Shown here piece by piece: positions 36,782 to 45,824 of a DNA stretch of 64,000 nt (within the stretch, counting starts at the first letter, position 1; each line of letters begins with the position of its first letter). Position numbers and translations under genes: made by a program. The notes beneath the pieces are model-generated. The model saw nothing but the letters and a program-made list of their open reading frames with translations. It did not search any database and was not told where the DNA came from. The DNA comes from CAYPEL01 sp036479985 (GTDB lineage: Bacteria; Pseudomonadota; Gammaproteobacteria; DSM-19610): contig CBDDAF010000003.1 in assembly GCA_965224815.1 (NCBI GenBank), forward strand, positions 2,108,001-2,172,000. Direction: 5' to 3'.

Positions 36782-38182
36782 ATGACAAGACGAATGTATA
36801 TGCGCCATTTTGTAACCCTGGCTGGTCTCGCCGTGGCGAGTGTTTCCCTGTTGGTAAGTGCCGCACAGAAAAACGGAGCGGTGCACGAATACCAACTGGA
36901 TAACGGTCTCAAGTTGATCGTTAAAGAGGATCACCGTGCACCCATCATGGTTTCCCAGGTCTGGTACAAGGTCGGATCCAGTTATGAACACGACGGTATC
37001 ACGGGTTTATCCCATGTACTGGAACACATGATGTTCAAAGGTACCGAGAAATATCCGTCCGGCGAATTTTCGCGCATCATTTCTGAAAATGGTGGTCGTG
37101 AGAATGCTTTTACCAGTTCTGATTACACGGCTTATTTCCAGACCATGGAAAAAAGTCGCCTGCCGGTCAGTTTTGAACTCGAAGCCGACCGTATGCGAAA
37201 TCTGCTGATACCGGATGAAGAATTTCTGAAAGAAGTTAAGGTCGTAATGGAAGAGCGGCGCATGCGCACCGATGACAACCCGCAAGCGCTGACCTATGAA
37301 CAGTTCAAAGCGACTGCATTTGTCAGCAGTCCATCGCGTATTCCAGTTATCGGCTGGATGGATGATCTGGAAAATATGGAAGTCGCCGATCTTAGAGACT
37401 GGTATCAAAAATGGTATGCACCGAATAATGCCACCGTCGTAGTGGTAGGTGATGTTGATCCAGACGAAGTGCACGCGCTTGCGAAAAAACATTTCGGCCC
37501 ACTGAAGGCTGACAAGATTTCCCCTCCCAAACCGCGCAAGGAAATTAAGCAGCTGGGTCAGAAGCGAATAGTTGTCAAAGCTCCGGCAGAATTACCTTTC
37601 CTGACCATGGGCTACAAGGTGCCAATTTTACTGGACGCCGAAACAGCCTGGGAACCCTATGCGCTGGATGTGTTGGCCGGTGTGCTGGATGGTGGCAACA
37701 GTGCGCGCTTATCCAGTCAACTGGTACGCGGCAGTGAAATCGCTGCCAGCGCCGGTGCCGGGTACGACATGTACGATCGTCTGGGTGGTTTTTTTATTAT
37801 GCAGGGAACACCGTCTGCCGAACATTCTGTCAAAGAACTTGAAGAGGCATTGCTGGCACAGATAAAACAGATGCAAGAAAAACCGGTTAGTCAGGCTGAA
37901 CTTGATCGAGTCAAAGCGCAGATCCGCTCCGCAAAAGTTTACGAGCTGGATTCGGTTTTTTATCAAGCCATGCAAATCGGCATGCTGGAAACCGTTGGCA
38001 TCGAGTGGCAAGAACTGGATCGGTATTCAGGCGAGATCGATAAGGTAACGCCCGATCAGGTGATACAGGTCGCAAAAAAATATTTAGTGGCTGACAAACT
38101 GACCGTTGCTGAACTCGATCCCCAACCCATTGATCCCAATAAACCACCCAGCCGTGATAGCGGTGCCGGTCACGGTCATTAA
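36782..38182 (+). CDS. M16 zinc metallopeptidase, catalytic partner
   Basis: The 466-residue product has a signal peptide or anchor (FVTLAGLAVASVSLLVSA) and the inverted zinc motif HVLEHMMFKG (HxxEH), with the downstream zinc glutamate near ENAFTSSDYTAYF. It is followed after 14 bases by a second M16 protein lacking this motif, so the two probably form a heterodimer like the processing peptidases. The pair lies beside ftsY and rsmD as in many gammaproteobacteria. Confidence 0.93.
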   Translation: MTRRMYMRHFVTLAGLAVASVSLLVSAAQKNGAVHEYQLDNGLKLIVKEDHRAPIMVSQVWYKVGSSYEHDGITGLSHVLEHMMFKGTEKYPSGEFSRIISENGGRENAFTSSDYTAYFQTMEKSRLPVSFELEADRMRNLLIPDEEFLKEVKVVMEERRMRTDDNPQALTYEQFKATAFVSSPSRIPVIGWMDDLENMEVADLRDWYQKWYAPNNATVVVVGDVDPDEVHALAKKHFGPLKADKISPPKPRKEIKQLGQKRIVVKAPAELPFLTMGYKVPILLDAETAWEPYALDVLAGVLDGGNSARLSSQLVRGSEIAASAGAGYDMYDRLGGFFIMQGTPSAEHSVKELEEALLAQIKQMQEKPVSQAELDRVKAQIRSAKVYELDSVFYQAMQIGMLETVGIEWQELDRYSGEIDKVTPDQVIQVAKKYLVADKLTVAELDPQPIDPNKPPSRDSGAGHGH

Positions 38183-38196
38183 GGAAGTTATTCGAT

Positions 38197-39504
38197 ATGC
38201 GAACAATTATTAAGAGTCTATTATTACCGCTTTTGGTGCTGGTTAGCAGTGCCTTGCAAGCAGCGCCAAAAATACAGAACTGGGAAACATCAAACGGTGC
38301 GCGCGTGTTATTTGTCGAAGCGCACGATTTACCGATGATCGATATACGTGTGGTATTTGATGCGGGTGCAGCACGTGATGGTAAAACAGCAGGTCTGGCA
38401 AAGATGACCAGTGCCCTGCTGGATCAGGGTGCGGGTGGTTTAAATGCCGATGAAATTGCAATTGGTATGGAAAGTCTGGGTGCAAGTCTGGGCGGTGGTT
38501 CTGAACGTGACATGGGTTGGCTGACGTTTCGCAGTTTAAGCGACAGGAAACTGCTGAACCCTGCACTCGCGCTGTTTAAAAAAGTTCTGAATCAACCGGA
38601 TTTTCCGGAGGAAGATTTTAAACGTGAACAGAAACGCATGCTGATCTCGGCACGTTACCGCGGTCAGAAGCCGGGTTCAATTGCTGGCGAGAAGTATTAC
38701 CAACTATTGTACGGCGATCATCCTTATGCTTCTATTCCCGGGGGTGACGAAAAAAGTTTATCGTCGCTAACGCGTGAACAGTTACAGACCTTTTACAAAC
38801 AATACTACGTAGCCAAGAATGCCGTTATTGCCGTAGTCGGTGATTTAACGACTAAGCAAGCAAAGAAGGTGGTTAATGATTTAGTAGGTAAGTTACCCGC
38901 CGGTGAACAAGCACCAGGGTTACCTGAAGTCAGTCCGCTGAAAAAAGCGGATAAAAAAATAATCACACATCCTTCAACGCAGAGTCACGTTTTAATCGGT
39001 GCGCCAGGTGTCTATCGGGGTGACCCGGATTATTTCCCGCTGTATATGGGTAACTTTATACTCGGCGGCAGCGGACTGGTATCACGCATCAGCGATGAAG
39101 TGCGTGAGAAACGCGGCTTATCATACAGCGCCTACAGTTACTTCAGCCCCATGGCGAAACCGGGCCCGTTTACTCTCGGATTACAAACCAAAAACGATAA
39201 GCGCGAAGAAGCCATTAAAGTGTTACGTAAAACCCTGCAGGATTTTCTGGACAAAGGCCCAACCGACAAAGAAATTACCGCCGCCAGAAAAAATATCACC
39301 GGTGGATTTCCCATGCGCGTTTCGAGTAACAGCAAGATTGTCGAATACCTCGCCATGATTGGTTTTTATAAATTACCACTGGACTACCTGGATAAATTTA
39401 ATCCAACCATAGAAGCCGTTACCAAAGAACAAATAATCGACGCTTTCAAACGCCGTGTCGATCCGGATAAAATGGTTACGGTTATAGTGGGCGGTGATAC
39501 CTAG
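38197..39504 (+). CDS. M16 family peptidase-like protein, non-catalytic partner
   Basis: The 435-residue exported protein has a signal peptide (LLLPLLVLVSSALQAA) and the M16 fold, but the zinc motif position reads LAKMTSALLDQGAGG, without HxxEH. It is therefore expected to be the inactive, substrate-holding subunit. A conserved RGLSYSAYSYF segment is present near residue 310. Confidence 0.92.
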   Translation: MRTIIKSLLLPLLVLVSSALQAAPKIQNWETSNGARVLFVEAHDLPMIDIRVVFDAGAARDGKTAGLAKMTSALLDQGAGGLNADEIAIGMESLGASLGGGSERDMGWLTFRSLSDRKLLNPALALFKKVLNQPDFPEEDFKREQKRMLISARYRGQKPGSIAGEKYYQLLYGDHPYASIPGGDEKSLSSLTREQLQTFYKQYYVAKNAVIAVVGDLTTKQAKKVVNDLVGKLPAGEQAPGLPEVSPLKKADKKIITHPSTQSHVLIGAPGVYRGDPDYFPLYMGNFILGGSGLVSRISDEVREKRGLSYSAYSYFSPMAKPGPFTLGLQTKNDKREEAIKVLRKTLQDFLDKGPTDKEITAARKNITGGFPMRVSSNSKIVEYLAMIGFYKLPLDYLDKFNPTIEAVTKEQIIDAFKRRVDPDKMVTVIVGGDT

Positions 39505-39517
39505 CAAAAGAAAATAC

Positions 39518-39980
39518 TCTCGCAAAGACGCAGAGCACGCAAAGGGAATTGCGAAAAATGACAGAAAATGAAATTGGGAAGCGGATTATTGATGTGGCAA
39601 TTCGGGTGCATCGTGAGCTTGGCCCGGGGCTGCTGGAAATGGTTTACGAGATTATTTTGGCGTATGAATTGCGGCAGTATGGTTTGCGAGTGGAACGTCA
39701 AGTTCCTGTTAGGATTGAGTATCAAGGAATAAAATTCGACGAAGGATTTCGGGCTGATCTGATTGTTGAGAACAAGGTTATAGTAGAACTAAAGTGTGTT
39801 GAAAAACTAAATAATGCACACAAAAAACAAATCCTTACTTATCTCCGGCTCACAGGGATGAGGCTGGGATACTTGTTGAATTTTTCTGATGCGCTCATGA
39901 AGGACGGCATAGTCCGAACTGTCAATTGCCTTATTGAGAATGAAAAATAAATCCTTTGCGTGCTTTGCGCCTTTGCGAGA
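39518..39980. repeat. Inverted-repeat-bounded unit carrying one gene
   Basis: The left arm 39518-39545 (TCTCGCAAAGACGCAGAG...) and right arm 39953-39980 are complementary at 26 of 28 positions. The arms contain the repeated word GCAAAG. Only the GxxExxY gene lies between them, so the unit looks like a small mobile cassette, although no transposase or target duplication is seen. Confidence 0.8.
39558..39950 (+). CDS. GxxExxY family protein
   Basis: The 130-residue product has the motif GLLEMVYE (GxxExxY) followed by a PD-(D/E)XK-like core (E-Y-Q-G-I, DLIVENKVIVELKCV), so a nuclease fold is likely. The family is widespread and of unknown role. The ATG at 39558 is favoured over an upstream TTG at 39549. 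It is enclosed in a 28-bp inverted repeat and sits in a gap between unrelated backbone genes, which suggests arrival by transfer. Confidence 0.85.
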   Translation: MTENEIGKRIIDVAIRVHRELGPGLLEMVYEIILAYELRQYGLRVERQVPVRIEYQGIKFDEGFRADLIVENKVIVELKCVEKLNNAHKKQILTYLRLTGMRLGYLLNFSDALMKDGIVRTVNCLIENEK

Positions 39981-40141
39981 TAAATATTGGTTTTTTGTGA
40001 CTGAGTGAAAAGCAAAATCCCTACAACCAAATCAGCCATTCAAGCATTGCCGCATTAGCCAGGTCATGCTTAACTACGTTCCCGCGATCAGGAAGACCGC
40101 GGTTCACGGAAGTCATTTTAAAACTCAAGGAGGAAATGCCC

Positions 40142-40828
40142 ATGTTAAGAAAATTCCTAAGCAACTCAGTTTTGTGCTGCGCTATACCTGCAGCCATGTT
40201 TAGTCAAAACCTGTCAGCAAGCACCGTCATTTCAGAAATATTCTACGACGCCACAGGGCCGGATTCCGGTCTGGCATTTATTGAGTTATTTGGCACGCCT
40301 GGTGATTCACTCGACGGACTGCGCCTGGAGGGCATCAATGGAACCGGCGGCACGGTATATACCAGCTTTGATTTGTCTGGCGTCATTCCATCCAACGGTA
40401 TCTTTGTGATCGGTGACGATAAGGCCGGTTCAACACAAGTTCCCAATGCTAATCTAATCGGCGACATCGACTACCAGAATGGCCCGGATTCGGTCGTCCT
40501 GCGCGATGACAATACGATTTTTGATGCGGTCGGTTACGGTGTATTCGGTGCTGCAAATGTTTTCGCCGGAGAAGGAAGTCCCGCTTTAGATCCCGCATCC
40601 GGCAGCAGTATCGCAAGATTTAATCCGGCTCAGGACACCAATGACAACAGCGTAGATTTTATAACGCTCTCTATACCAACACCAGGCAGTGTGCCAGGTA
40701 TCAGCGCAGTTCCCATACCCGCAGCCGCCTATCTGTTTATGTCAGGTCTGCTATCCATGGTGGGTATTGGCAGACGATCAAAGGCTGGAAAATTGTCTAG
40801 ATCCAGAGAGCCTCTGATAAATTCATAA
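40142..40828 (+). CDS. Exported lamin-tail-like protein with VPxPAA C-terminal sorting signal
   Basis: An N-terminal signal peptide ends near LSAS. The mid-protein (ISEIFYDATGPDSGLAFIELFG, NGIFVIGDD) looks like a lamin-tail domain. The C-terminus has VPIPAAAYLFMSGLL, a hydrophobic helix and GIGRRSK, a PEP-CTERM-type signal of the VPLPA class, recognised by exosortase. AAGGAGGA lies 8 bases before the ATG at 40142, so I chose it over an ATG 6 bases earlier. No exosortase is in the window. Confidence 0.85.
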   Translation: MLRKFLSNSVLCCAIPAAMFSQNLSASTVISEIFYDATGPDSGLAFIELFGTPGDSLDGLRLEGINGTGGTVYTSFDLSGVIPSNGIFVIGDDKAGSTQVPNANLIGDIDYQNGPDSVVLRDDNTIFDAVGYGVFGAANVFAGEGSPALDPASGSSIARFNPAQDTNDNSVDFITLSIPTPGSVPGISAVPIPAAAYLFMSGLLSMVGIGRRSKAGKLSRSREPLINS

Positions 40829-40935
40829 AAAACTTGTAGGAGCGGCTTCAGCCGCGAAAGGAGCATCAGCGATCATCGCGGCTGAAGCCGCTCCTACAGT
40901 ATTTTACAGTTGCAACGACAAGTACACACATTGAT
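40806..40935. repeat. REP-like nested element, copy 5
   Basis: The core 40834-40899 begins TTGTAGGAGCGGCTTCAG. The left outer arm begins AGAGCCTCTGATAAATTC inside the end of the preceding gene, which therefore uses part of the element as its last codons. Confidence 0.85.
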
Positions 40936-40967
40936 TTAAAGTGCTCACAGCTGCATTATGCGGCGTC

Positions 40968-41525
40968 ATGTCATCACAAAAAAATCAAGTTCGCATCATC
41001 GCTGGCCAATGGCGCGGCCGAAAACTTTCTTTCCCCGATGCAGATGGTTTGCGTCCAACCACCGATCGGATAAGAGAAACCGTTTTTAACTGGCTTATGC
41101 CGGTCATGCCGGGATCGCGATGCCTGGATCTTTTTGCAGGCAGCGGCGCGCTGGGCTTTGAAGCTGCATCACGCGGTGCCGAACGGGTTGTGATGGTGGA
41201 AAATCAATTTCAGGCCTATCAAAGCCTGGTAGATAACAGCAACAAACTAACAGCAGAAAATATAATTACCCATCGAAAAGATGCCAGCCAGTTTCTGACC
41301 GGCGAACCAGAATCTTTTGATATTGTTTTTCTGGATCCACCCTTCGAAGATAAAATACTCACTGAAATTTGCCAGTTACTCGAAGCTGGTAACTGGCTAA
41401 AACCAGGTGCGCTTATTTATATAGAACAACCCAAAGCCAGCACCGCAGAAACAATACCCTGGAAACAACTCAAATCTAAAACCGCAGGGCAGGTGTCCTA
41501 TGCACTTTATCAGGTAGAAAACTAA
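40968..41525 (+). CDS. rsmD: 16S rRNA (guanine-966 N2)-methyltransferase
   Basis: RsmD methylates G966 of 16S rRNA. It has GQWRGRKL, RPTTDRIRETVFNWL, the SAM motif LDLFAGSGALGFEA and the catalytic DPPF. I chose the ATG at 40968 (MSSQKN); an upstream GTG at 40941 is less likely. Length 185 is normal. Position beside coaD and M16 peptidases is typical. Confidence 0.95.
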   Translation: MSSQKNQVRIIAGQWRGRKLSFPDADGLRPTTDRIRETVFNWLMPVMPGSRCLDLFAGSGALGFEAASRGAERVVMVENQFQAYQSLVDNSNKLTAENIITHRKDASQFLTGEPESFDIVFLDPPFEDKILTEICQLLEAGNWLKPGALIYIEQPKASTAETIPWKQLKSKTAGQVSYALYQVEN

Positions 41526-41613
41526 TGACTGTATTCCAAAAAAATTATAAGCAACAGAATTCTCGAAAGAACACAGAAAGATAAATACTACCAACCAACA
41601 AATATCACTCAAG

Positions 41614-41652
41614 ACCCCCTCTCCCTCCGGGAGAGGGTTGGGGAGAGGGGAT
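41614..41652. repeat. CCCCTCCCC element, half copy D
   Basis: Only one dyad (CCCCCTCTCCCTCCGGGAGA and partner) is present. It lies 52 bases upstream of coaD. Confidence 0.75.
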
Positions 41653-41704
41653 CAAATTAAACATCTTTTAATCATTCGCTAAAAAACCTGTAGAATCCCA
41701 CTAC

Positions 41705-42181
41705 ATGGAAACAGCCGTATACCCCGGAACCTTCGACCCCATAACCCACGGTCACTGCGACCTGGTCACCCGTGCCGCCAAACGTTTCGGCAAAGTGATT
41801 GTCGCCGTCAGCTTTGGCGCATCCAAACAACCGGCCTTTTCTGTTGAACAACGAGTCGAGCTGGCAAAAACCGTACTGGCACATCTAAACAATGTCGAAG
41901 TCGTATCATTCGACACATTACTGGTAGATTTCATGCGCAGCCATCAGGCACAAGTCATTCTCCGCGGCCTGCGTGCCGTCTCGGATTTCGAATATGAATT
42001 CCAACTGGCAAGCATGAACCGCCGTCTGGCACCTGAAATCGAAACCCTGTTCATGACACCAGATGAACGCTATGCCTACGTATCCTCAAGTTTAGTAAGA
42101 GAAATTGCAGACCATGGCGGTGATGTTTCGCATTTTGTCCACGAAAAAGTTGTGGCTGCATTAAAAGCGCGTCTGGGATAA
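41705..42181 (+). CDS. coaD: Phosphopantetheine adenylyltransferase
   Basis: CoaD transfers AMP to phosphopantetheine in coenzyme A synthesis. The nucleotidyltransferase motif TFDPITHGH is at the N-terminus and SSSLVRE near residue 130. Length 158 is normal. Confidence 0.97.
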   Translation: METAVYPGTFDPITHGHCDLVTRAAKRFGKVIVAVSFGASKQPAFSVEQRVELAKTVLAHLNNVEVVSFDTLLVDFMRSHQAQVILRGLRAVSDFEYEFQLASMNRRLAPEIETLFMTPDERYAYVSSSLVREIADHGGDVSHFVHEKVVAALKARLG

Positions 42182-42223
42182 TATTAACAGCTGCTTATAT
42201 ATTGTTTTACCGGAGTTTTTCTA

Positions 42224-42478
42224 ATGGCCTTGATGATCACCGACGAATGCATCAACTGTGATGTCTGTGAACCAGAATGTCCCAACGGTGCGATTACTAT
42301 GGGTGAAGAAATTTATATCATCGATCCGGCTCTGTGCACTGAATGTGTTGGTCACTATGATACCTCGCAATGTGTTGAAGTTTGTCCAGTTGATTGCATC
42401 CCGCTCAATCCAGACATCGTCGAGACTAAAGATGAGCTCATGGAAAAATATAAACAACTGACTGGAGAAGAAGCTTGA
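42224..42478 (+). CDS. YfhL-type 2[4Fe-4S] ferredoxin
   Basis: The 84-residue protein has two cysteine clusters, CINCDVCEPECP and CTECVGHYDTSQCVEVCP; the second has the extra residues typical of the YfhL/AvFd family. CGGAG precedes the ATG. Its stop overlaps the TTG start of the next gene. Confidence 0.94.
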   Translation: MALMITDECINCDVCEPECPNGAITMGEEIYIIDPALCTECVGHYDTSQCVEVCPVDCIPLNPDIVETKDELMEKYKQLTGEEA

Positions 42479-44196
42479 TACTGAAAGCTATCCGATTAAA
42501 AACTATTTTCATAGGGCCCCTGATTGGGGCTTTTTTGTTGGTGGGTTGTACGCCAGTAAAAGACACAATCAATAAACAGCAATCAACCACGCCATCGGCC
42601 AGCGCCGTTGCGACAGCACATCCTCTTGCAACACAGGCCGGACTGGAAATTCTTAACCAGGGTGGTAACGCCTTTGATGCGGCCGTTGCGGTCAGCGCCG
42701 TATTAGCCGTCGTCGAACCCTACAGCTCAGGCATCGGCGGTGGCGGATTCTGGTTATTGCACCGCGCCAGTGATCACAAACAAGTCATGATCGACGGACG
42801 CGAACGTGCACCACTGGCAGCAACCGAAACACTGTACCAGGACAAACAAGGCAATGTGATTCCAAAGCTGTCAGTCGATGGCCCACTTGCAGCGGGCATC
42901 CCAGGAGAACCGGCTGCCCTGGCACACATTTCCAAACAATACGGCCGCCTGCCGTTGCAAACCAGTCTGGCATCCGCCATTCGTGTTGCCCGTGAAGGTT
43001 TTAAAACAGATGCCTATTATCAACGCATGGCAACGTTCCGCCGTGACCTACTCGCAAGCTGGCCCGATGCAGCAAAGCAGTTTCTTGATAACGGTAAAGT
43101 CCCAGCTATTGGAAGCCGCATCGTACAACCCGAACTTGCCGATACCTTGCAAGCACTCGCCGACCAGGGCCGGGATGGCTTTTACAAAGGCGAGATTGCA
43201 AAACGCCTGGTAAAATCCGTGCGCGAGGCAGGCGGCATCTGGACGCAACAGGATCTGGACACCTATCGAATTATCGAACGGCCACCGATAAAATTCCGTT
43301 ACAGAAATAACACCGTTATTTCAGCTTCACCACCTTCATCAGGCGGTATCGCACTGGCAACGATGCTGAATATCCTCTCGGAGTATTCACTCAGCGAAAT
43401 GAGCGCATCACAACGAACCCATTTGATTGTTGAAGCCATGCGCCGTGCCTACCGCGACCGCTCCGAATATTTAGGTGACTCTGATTTTGTTAACGTACCC
43501 ATAAAGCGGCTAACAGATCCAGACTATGCCACGAGCTTGCGAAAAACCATTCAACAAAAAAACGCCACACCCTCCAGCACGTTACCCGGCCAGCCGGATG
43601 CTTCATCGGGCCATCACACCACGCACTTTTCGATACTGGACAAAGCGGGTAACCGGGTAGCAGCAACCCTCAGCATCAACTACCCATTCGGTTCAGGCTT
43701 TGTCGCCAAAGGCACCGGCGTGCTGCTGAACGACGAAATGGATGACTTCTCTGTCAAACCCGGCGTGCCGAATGTCTACGGATTAGTGGGAGCAAAAGCC
43801 AATGCCATCGAACCGGGCAAACGGCCGCTGTCCAGCATGAGCCCAACCTTCATCGAAACTGAAAACGGAGTAGCCATTCTCGGTACACCCGGCGGCAGCC
43901 GCATCATCACCATGGTGCTGTTGGGAATACTGGAATCAGAAAAAACGATTGATCCAAAAAACTGGGTTTCTCTACCGCGTTTTCATCACCAATACCTGCC
44001 AGATGCAATACAACACGAAGCTGATGCATTCACACAAGAAACCGCTGACGAGTTACAGCTACTCGGTCACCAGCTCAAGCAAGTTGATAATTACGGCAAC
44101 ATGCACGCTGTGTACTGGGATTATAAAACTCAACAAGTAAAAGCCGCCTCTGATCCACGTGGTGTTGGGCTAGCCGTGGTTCCTGACCGGAAATAG
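42475..44196 (+). CDS. ggt: Gamma-glutamyltransferase, lipoprotein form
   Basis: The enzyme cleaves gamma-glutamyl compounds such as glutathione. A TTG start at 42475 gives an N-terminus with a lipobox (FLLVGC), so the protein is predicted to be lipid-anchored; GGAG lies upstream. The self-cleavage threonine is in HHTTHFSILD, and NDEMDDF and PGGSRIITM are present. Length 573 is normal. The stop lies next to the stop of the integron integrase on the other strand. Confidence 0.93.
   Translation: MILKAIRLKTIFIGPLIGAFLLVGCTPVKDTINKQQSTTPSASAVATAHPLATQAGLEILNQGGNAFDAAVAVSAVLAVVEPYSSGIGGGGFWLLHRASDHKQVMIDGRERAPLAATETLYQDKQGNVIPKLSVDGPLAAGIPGEPAALAHISKQYGRLPLQTSLASAIRVAREGFKTDAYYQRMATFRRDLLASWPDAAKQFLDNGKVPAIGSRIVQPELADTLQALADQGRDGFYKGEIAKRLVKSVREAGGIWTQQDLDTYRIIERPPIKFRYRNNTVISASPPSSGGIALATMLNILSEYSLSEMSASQRTHLIVEAMRRAYRDRSEYLGDSDFVNVPIKRLTDPDYATSLRKTIQQKNATPSSTLPGQPDASSGHHTTHFSILDKAGNRVAATLSINYPFGSGFVAKGTGVLLNDEMDDFSVKPGVPNVYGLVGAKANAIEPGKRPLSSMSPTFIETENGVAILGTPGGSRIITMVLLGILESEKTIDPKNWVSLPRFHHQYLPDAIQHEADAFTQETADELQLLGHQLKQVDNYGNMHAVYWDYKTQQVKAASDPRGVGLAVVPDRK
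42514..42537 (+). terminator. Terminator-like hairpin inside the start of ggt
   Basis: GCCCC, loop TGATT, GGGGC is followed by TTTTTT at 42531-42536, about 36 bases after the ferredoxin stop and within the signal peptide codons of ggt. It could cut read-through from the ferredoxin gene. The stem is only 5-6 bp, so its strength is uncertain. Confidence 0.45.
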
Positions 44197-45618
44197 CTAG
44201 CCCGGACTATCCTTCGGTAACTGATCCAGTGGACTGAACGCGCTGACGCCGGGCCTGTCGAGTACGTGCGTATAGATCATGGTCGTAGATACATTGGCGT
44301 GTCCCAGCAGCACCTGTACCGTGCGGATATCATGGTTGGCTTCCAGCAGATGGGTGGCGAAACAGTGCCGCAGGGTATGACAACCGATACGTTTTTGTAT
44401 GCCACTTGCATTGGCGGCACGTTTGACAGCTTTCTGCAGAGCGCTTTCGTGCAGATGATGGCGACGAATCTTGCCGCCATATGGGTCTACGGAAAGCCGA
44501 CGGGAAGGGAACAGAAATTGCCACTTCAGTTCATGGCCGGCATTCGGGTATTTTCGGTGTAATGCATCAGGCAAAACAACTTCACCATGGCCTGCTTCAA
44601 GGTCTTGTTTGTGTAAAGCCTGCACCCTTACAATCTGTTCCTGCAATTCGGCAATCAATTTCCCGGGCAGGGGTACGTAACGGTCTTTTTTACCTTTTGC
44701 CTGGTGAACATGAATTCGACCGTATTCAAAATCAATATCCTGAACCCGTAACCGCATTGCTTCCAGCAAACGCATGCCGGTTCCATAAAGCAGGCGAGCG
44801 AGTAAGCTGGAAAGACCGTTCATCTTGCTGAACAGGGTCATAACCTCCTGCTGACTAAGTACAACAGGTAAATGACGTGGACGTTTTGGTCGTGTAAAAG
44901 TACCTAGCTCCCCCAATTCCCGACCCAAAACCCTGGTATAAAGAAACACCAGTGCGTTCAGAGCCTGGTTCTGTGTGCTGGCGCTCACCTGTCGTCGAAT
45001 TGCCAGATAATCCAGAAATAACTTAAGTTCATTTGGCCCGGTTTGTTCGGGTGACTGGTATTTACAAAACAGGATAAATCGACAAACCCATTGTTCGTAA
45101 GTTTGCTCTGTCCGGTAGGCAAGGCCCCTACGTCGGATTTCACTGACAAGCTTTACAAGCAGGTCATGATGTTCAGATCGAACGCGCTGTAGCGGGCCTT
45201 CGCCCTTACGCGTCTTGATAAAAGTTAACTCCTCTGGTGTAAGCTTTCGTGCATGGGTGGGATGTTCCGCATCGAGTGCGCGTGCTGCATCTTGCAAAAA
45301 ATCCCAATCGACCTGCTTACAAACAGGTAATGCGAATAATTCGCAGTACAGAATCCGTATAGCATCAATACGCTGTAAAAATTGCCAGCCTTGTAATCGT
45401 GTTTGGCGGCCTATCACATCGAAATAATGAGTGAGGTCATCTACCGAGAGGGTCTTGATCTTACGGCCCTTTTGGGCCTTAATAAACGCCTCAACGTGCC
45501 GCACATACCATCGCAACGATTTTTTCGGCACACCGGATTTAACCAGGCAATTTATATAGTTAGTATAAAACCTCGATATGGCATCAGGGATGAGGTGATT
45601 GTCAGGGATGTTATGCAT
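44197..45618 (-). CDS. intI: Integron integrase with extra N-terminal domain
   Basis: This tyrosine recombinase inserts and excises cassettes at attI and attC. The IntI-specific insertion is present (KYPNAGHELKWQFLFPS). Catalytic residues are visible: Arg in TGMRLLEAMRL, HTLRH, and LLGHANVSTTMIYTHV with the nucleophile Tyr. Residues from about 150 onward align with ordinary IntI, starting EIRRRGLAYRTEQTYEQWV. The first ~145 residues form an additional helical domain that looks like a second SAM-like core-binding domain; total 473 against about 320-340 usually. The frame is intact, so the enzyme may be active. Confidence 0.93.
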   Translation of the reverse strand: MHNIPDNHLIPDAISRFYTNYINCLVKSGVPKKSLRWYVRHVEAFIKAQKGRKIKTLSVDDLTHYFDVIGRQTRLQGWQFLQRIDAIRILYCELFALPVCKQVDWDFLQDAARALDAEHPTHARKLTPEELTFIKTRKGEGPLQRVRSEHHDLLVKLVSEIRRRGLAYRTEQTYEQWVCRFILFCKYQSPEQTGPNELKLFLDYLAIRRQVSASTQNQALNALVFLYTRVLGRELGELGTFTRPKRPRHLPVVLSQQEVMTLFSKMNGLSSLLARLLYGTGMRLLEAMRLRVQDIDFEYGRIHVHQAKGKKDRYVPLPGKLIAELQEQIVRVQALHKQDLEAGHGEVVLPDALHRKYPNAGHELKWQFLFPSRRLSVDPYGGKIRRHHLHESALQKAVKRAANASGIQKRIGCHTLRHCFATHLLEANHDIRTVQVLLGHANVSTTMIYTHVLDRPGVSAFSPLDQLPKDSPG

Positions 45619-45818
45619 ACGGTGACCTCCTTGTCACAGAAAAATTACCAGAAAAAAGCGCATCCAGCACTGAAGAAGGGAATGATATGGTAATGCTAGA
45701 TGGAATCTATCAAAATCTGGCAGAATATTGCAAACGATCTCTGAAGGTATGCTGAGCTGTATAGACGGAATCGGCCTATCACATGCAAAAGCGGATTCCG
45801 CCTAACATACTGTTATGT
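45619..45818. other. attI-like region
   Basis: This stretch lies between the integrase start and the first cassette. It ends with core GTTATGT at 45812-45818, preceded by CCTAACATACT. It should contain the integrase promoter and attI, and perhaps a cassette promoter; I could not pick one with confidence. Confidence 0.65.
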
Positions 45819-45824
45819 GATTAA

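Noticed and set aside
40020..40135. tRNA or riboswitch before the sorting-signal gene
   Set aside because: Short dyads are present (CCGCG and CGCGG), but there is no cloverleaf or recognisable aptamer.
44197..45618. Prophage or genomic-island integrase
   Set aside because: The IntI-specific insertion and the adjacent attC-bounded cassettes identify an integron integrase; no phage genes are present.
45403..45693. Plus-strand frame over the integrase start
   Set aside because: It is antisense to the integrase N-terminal domain and lacks a Shine-Dalgarno sequence.
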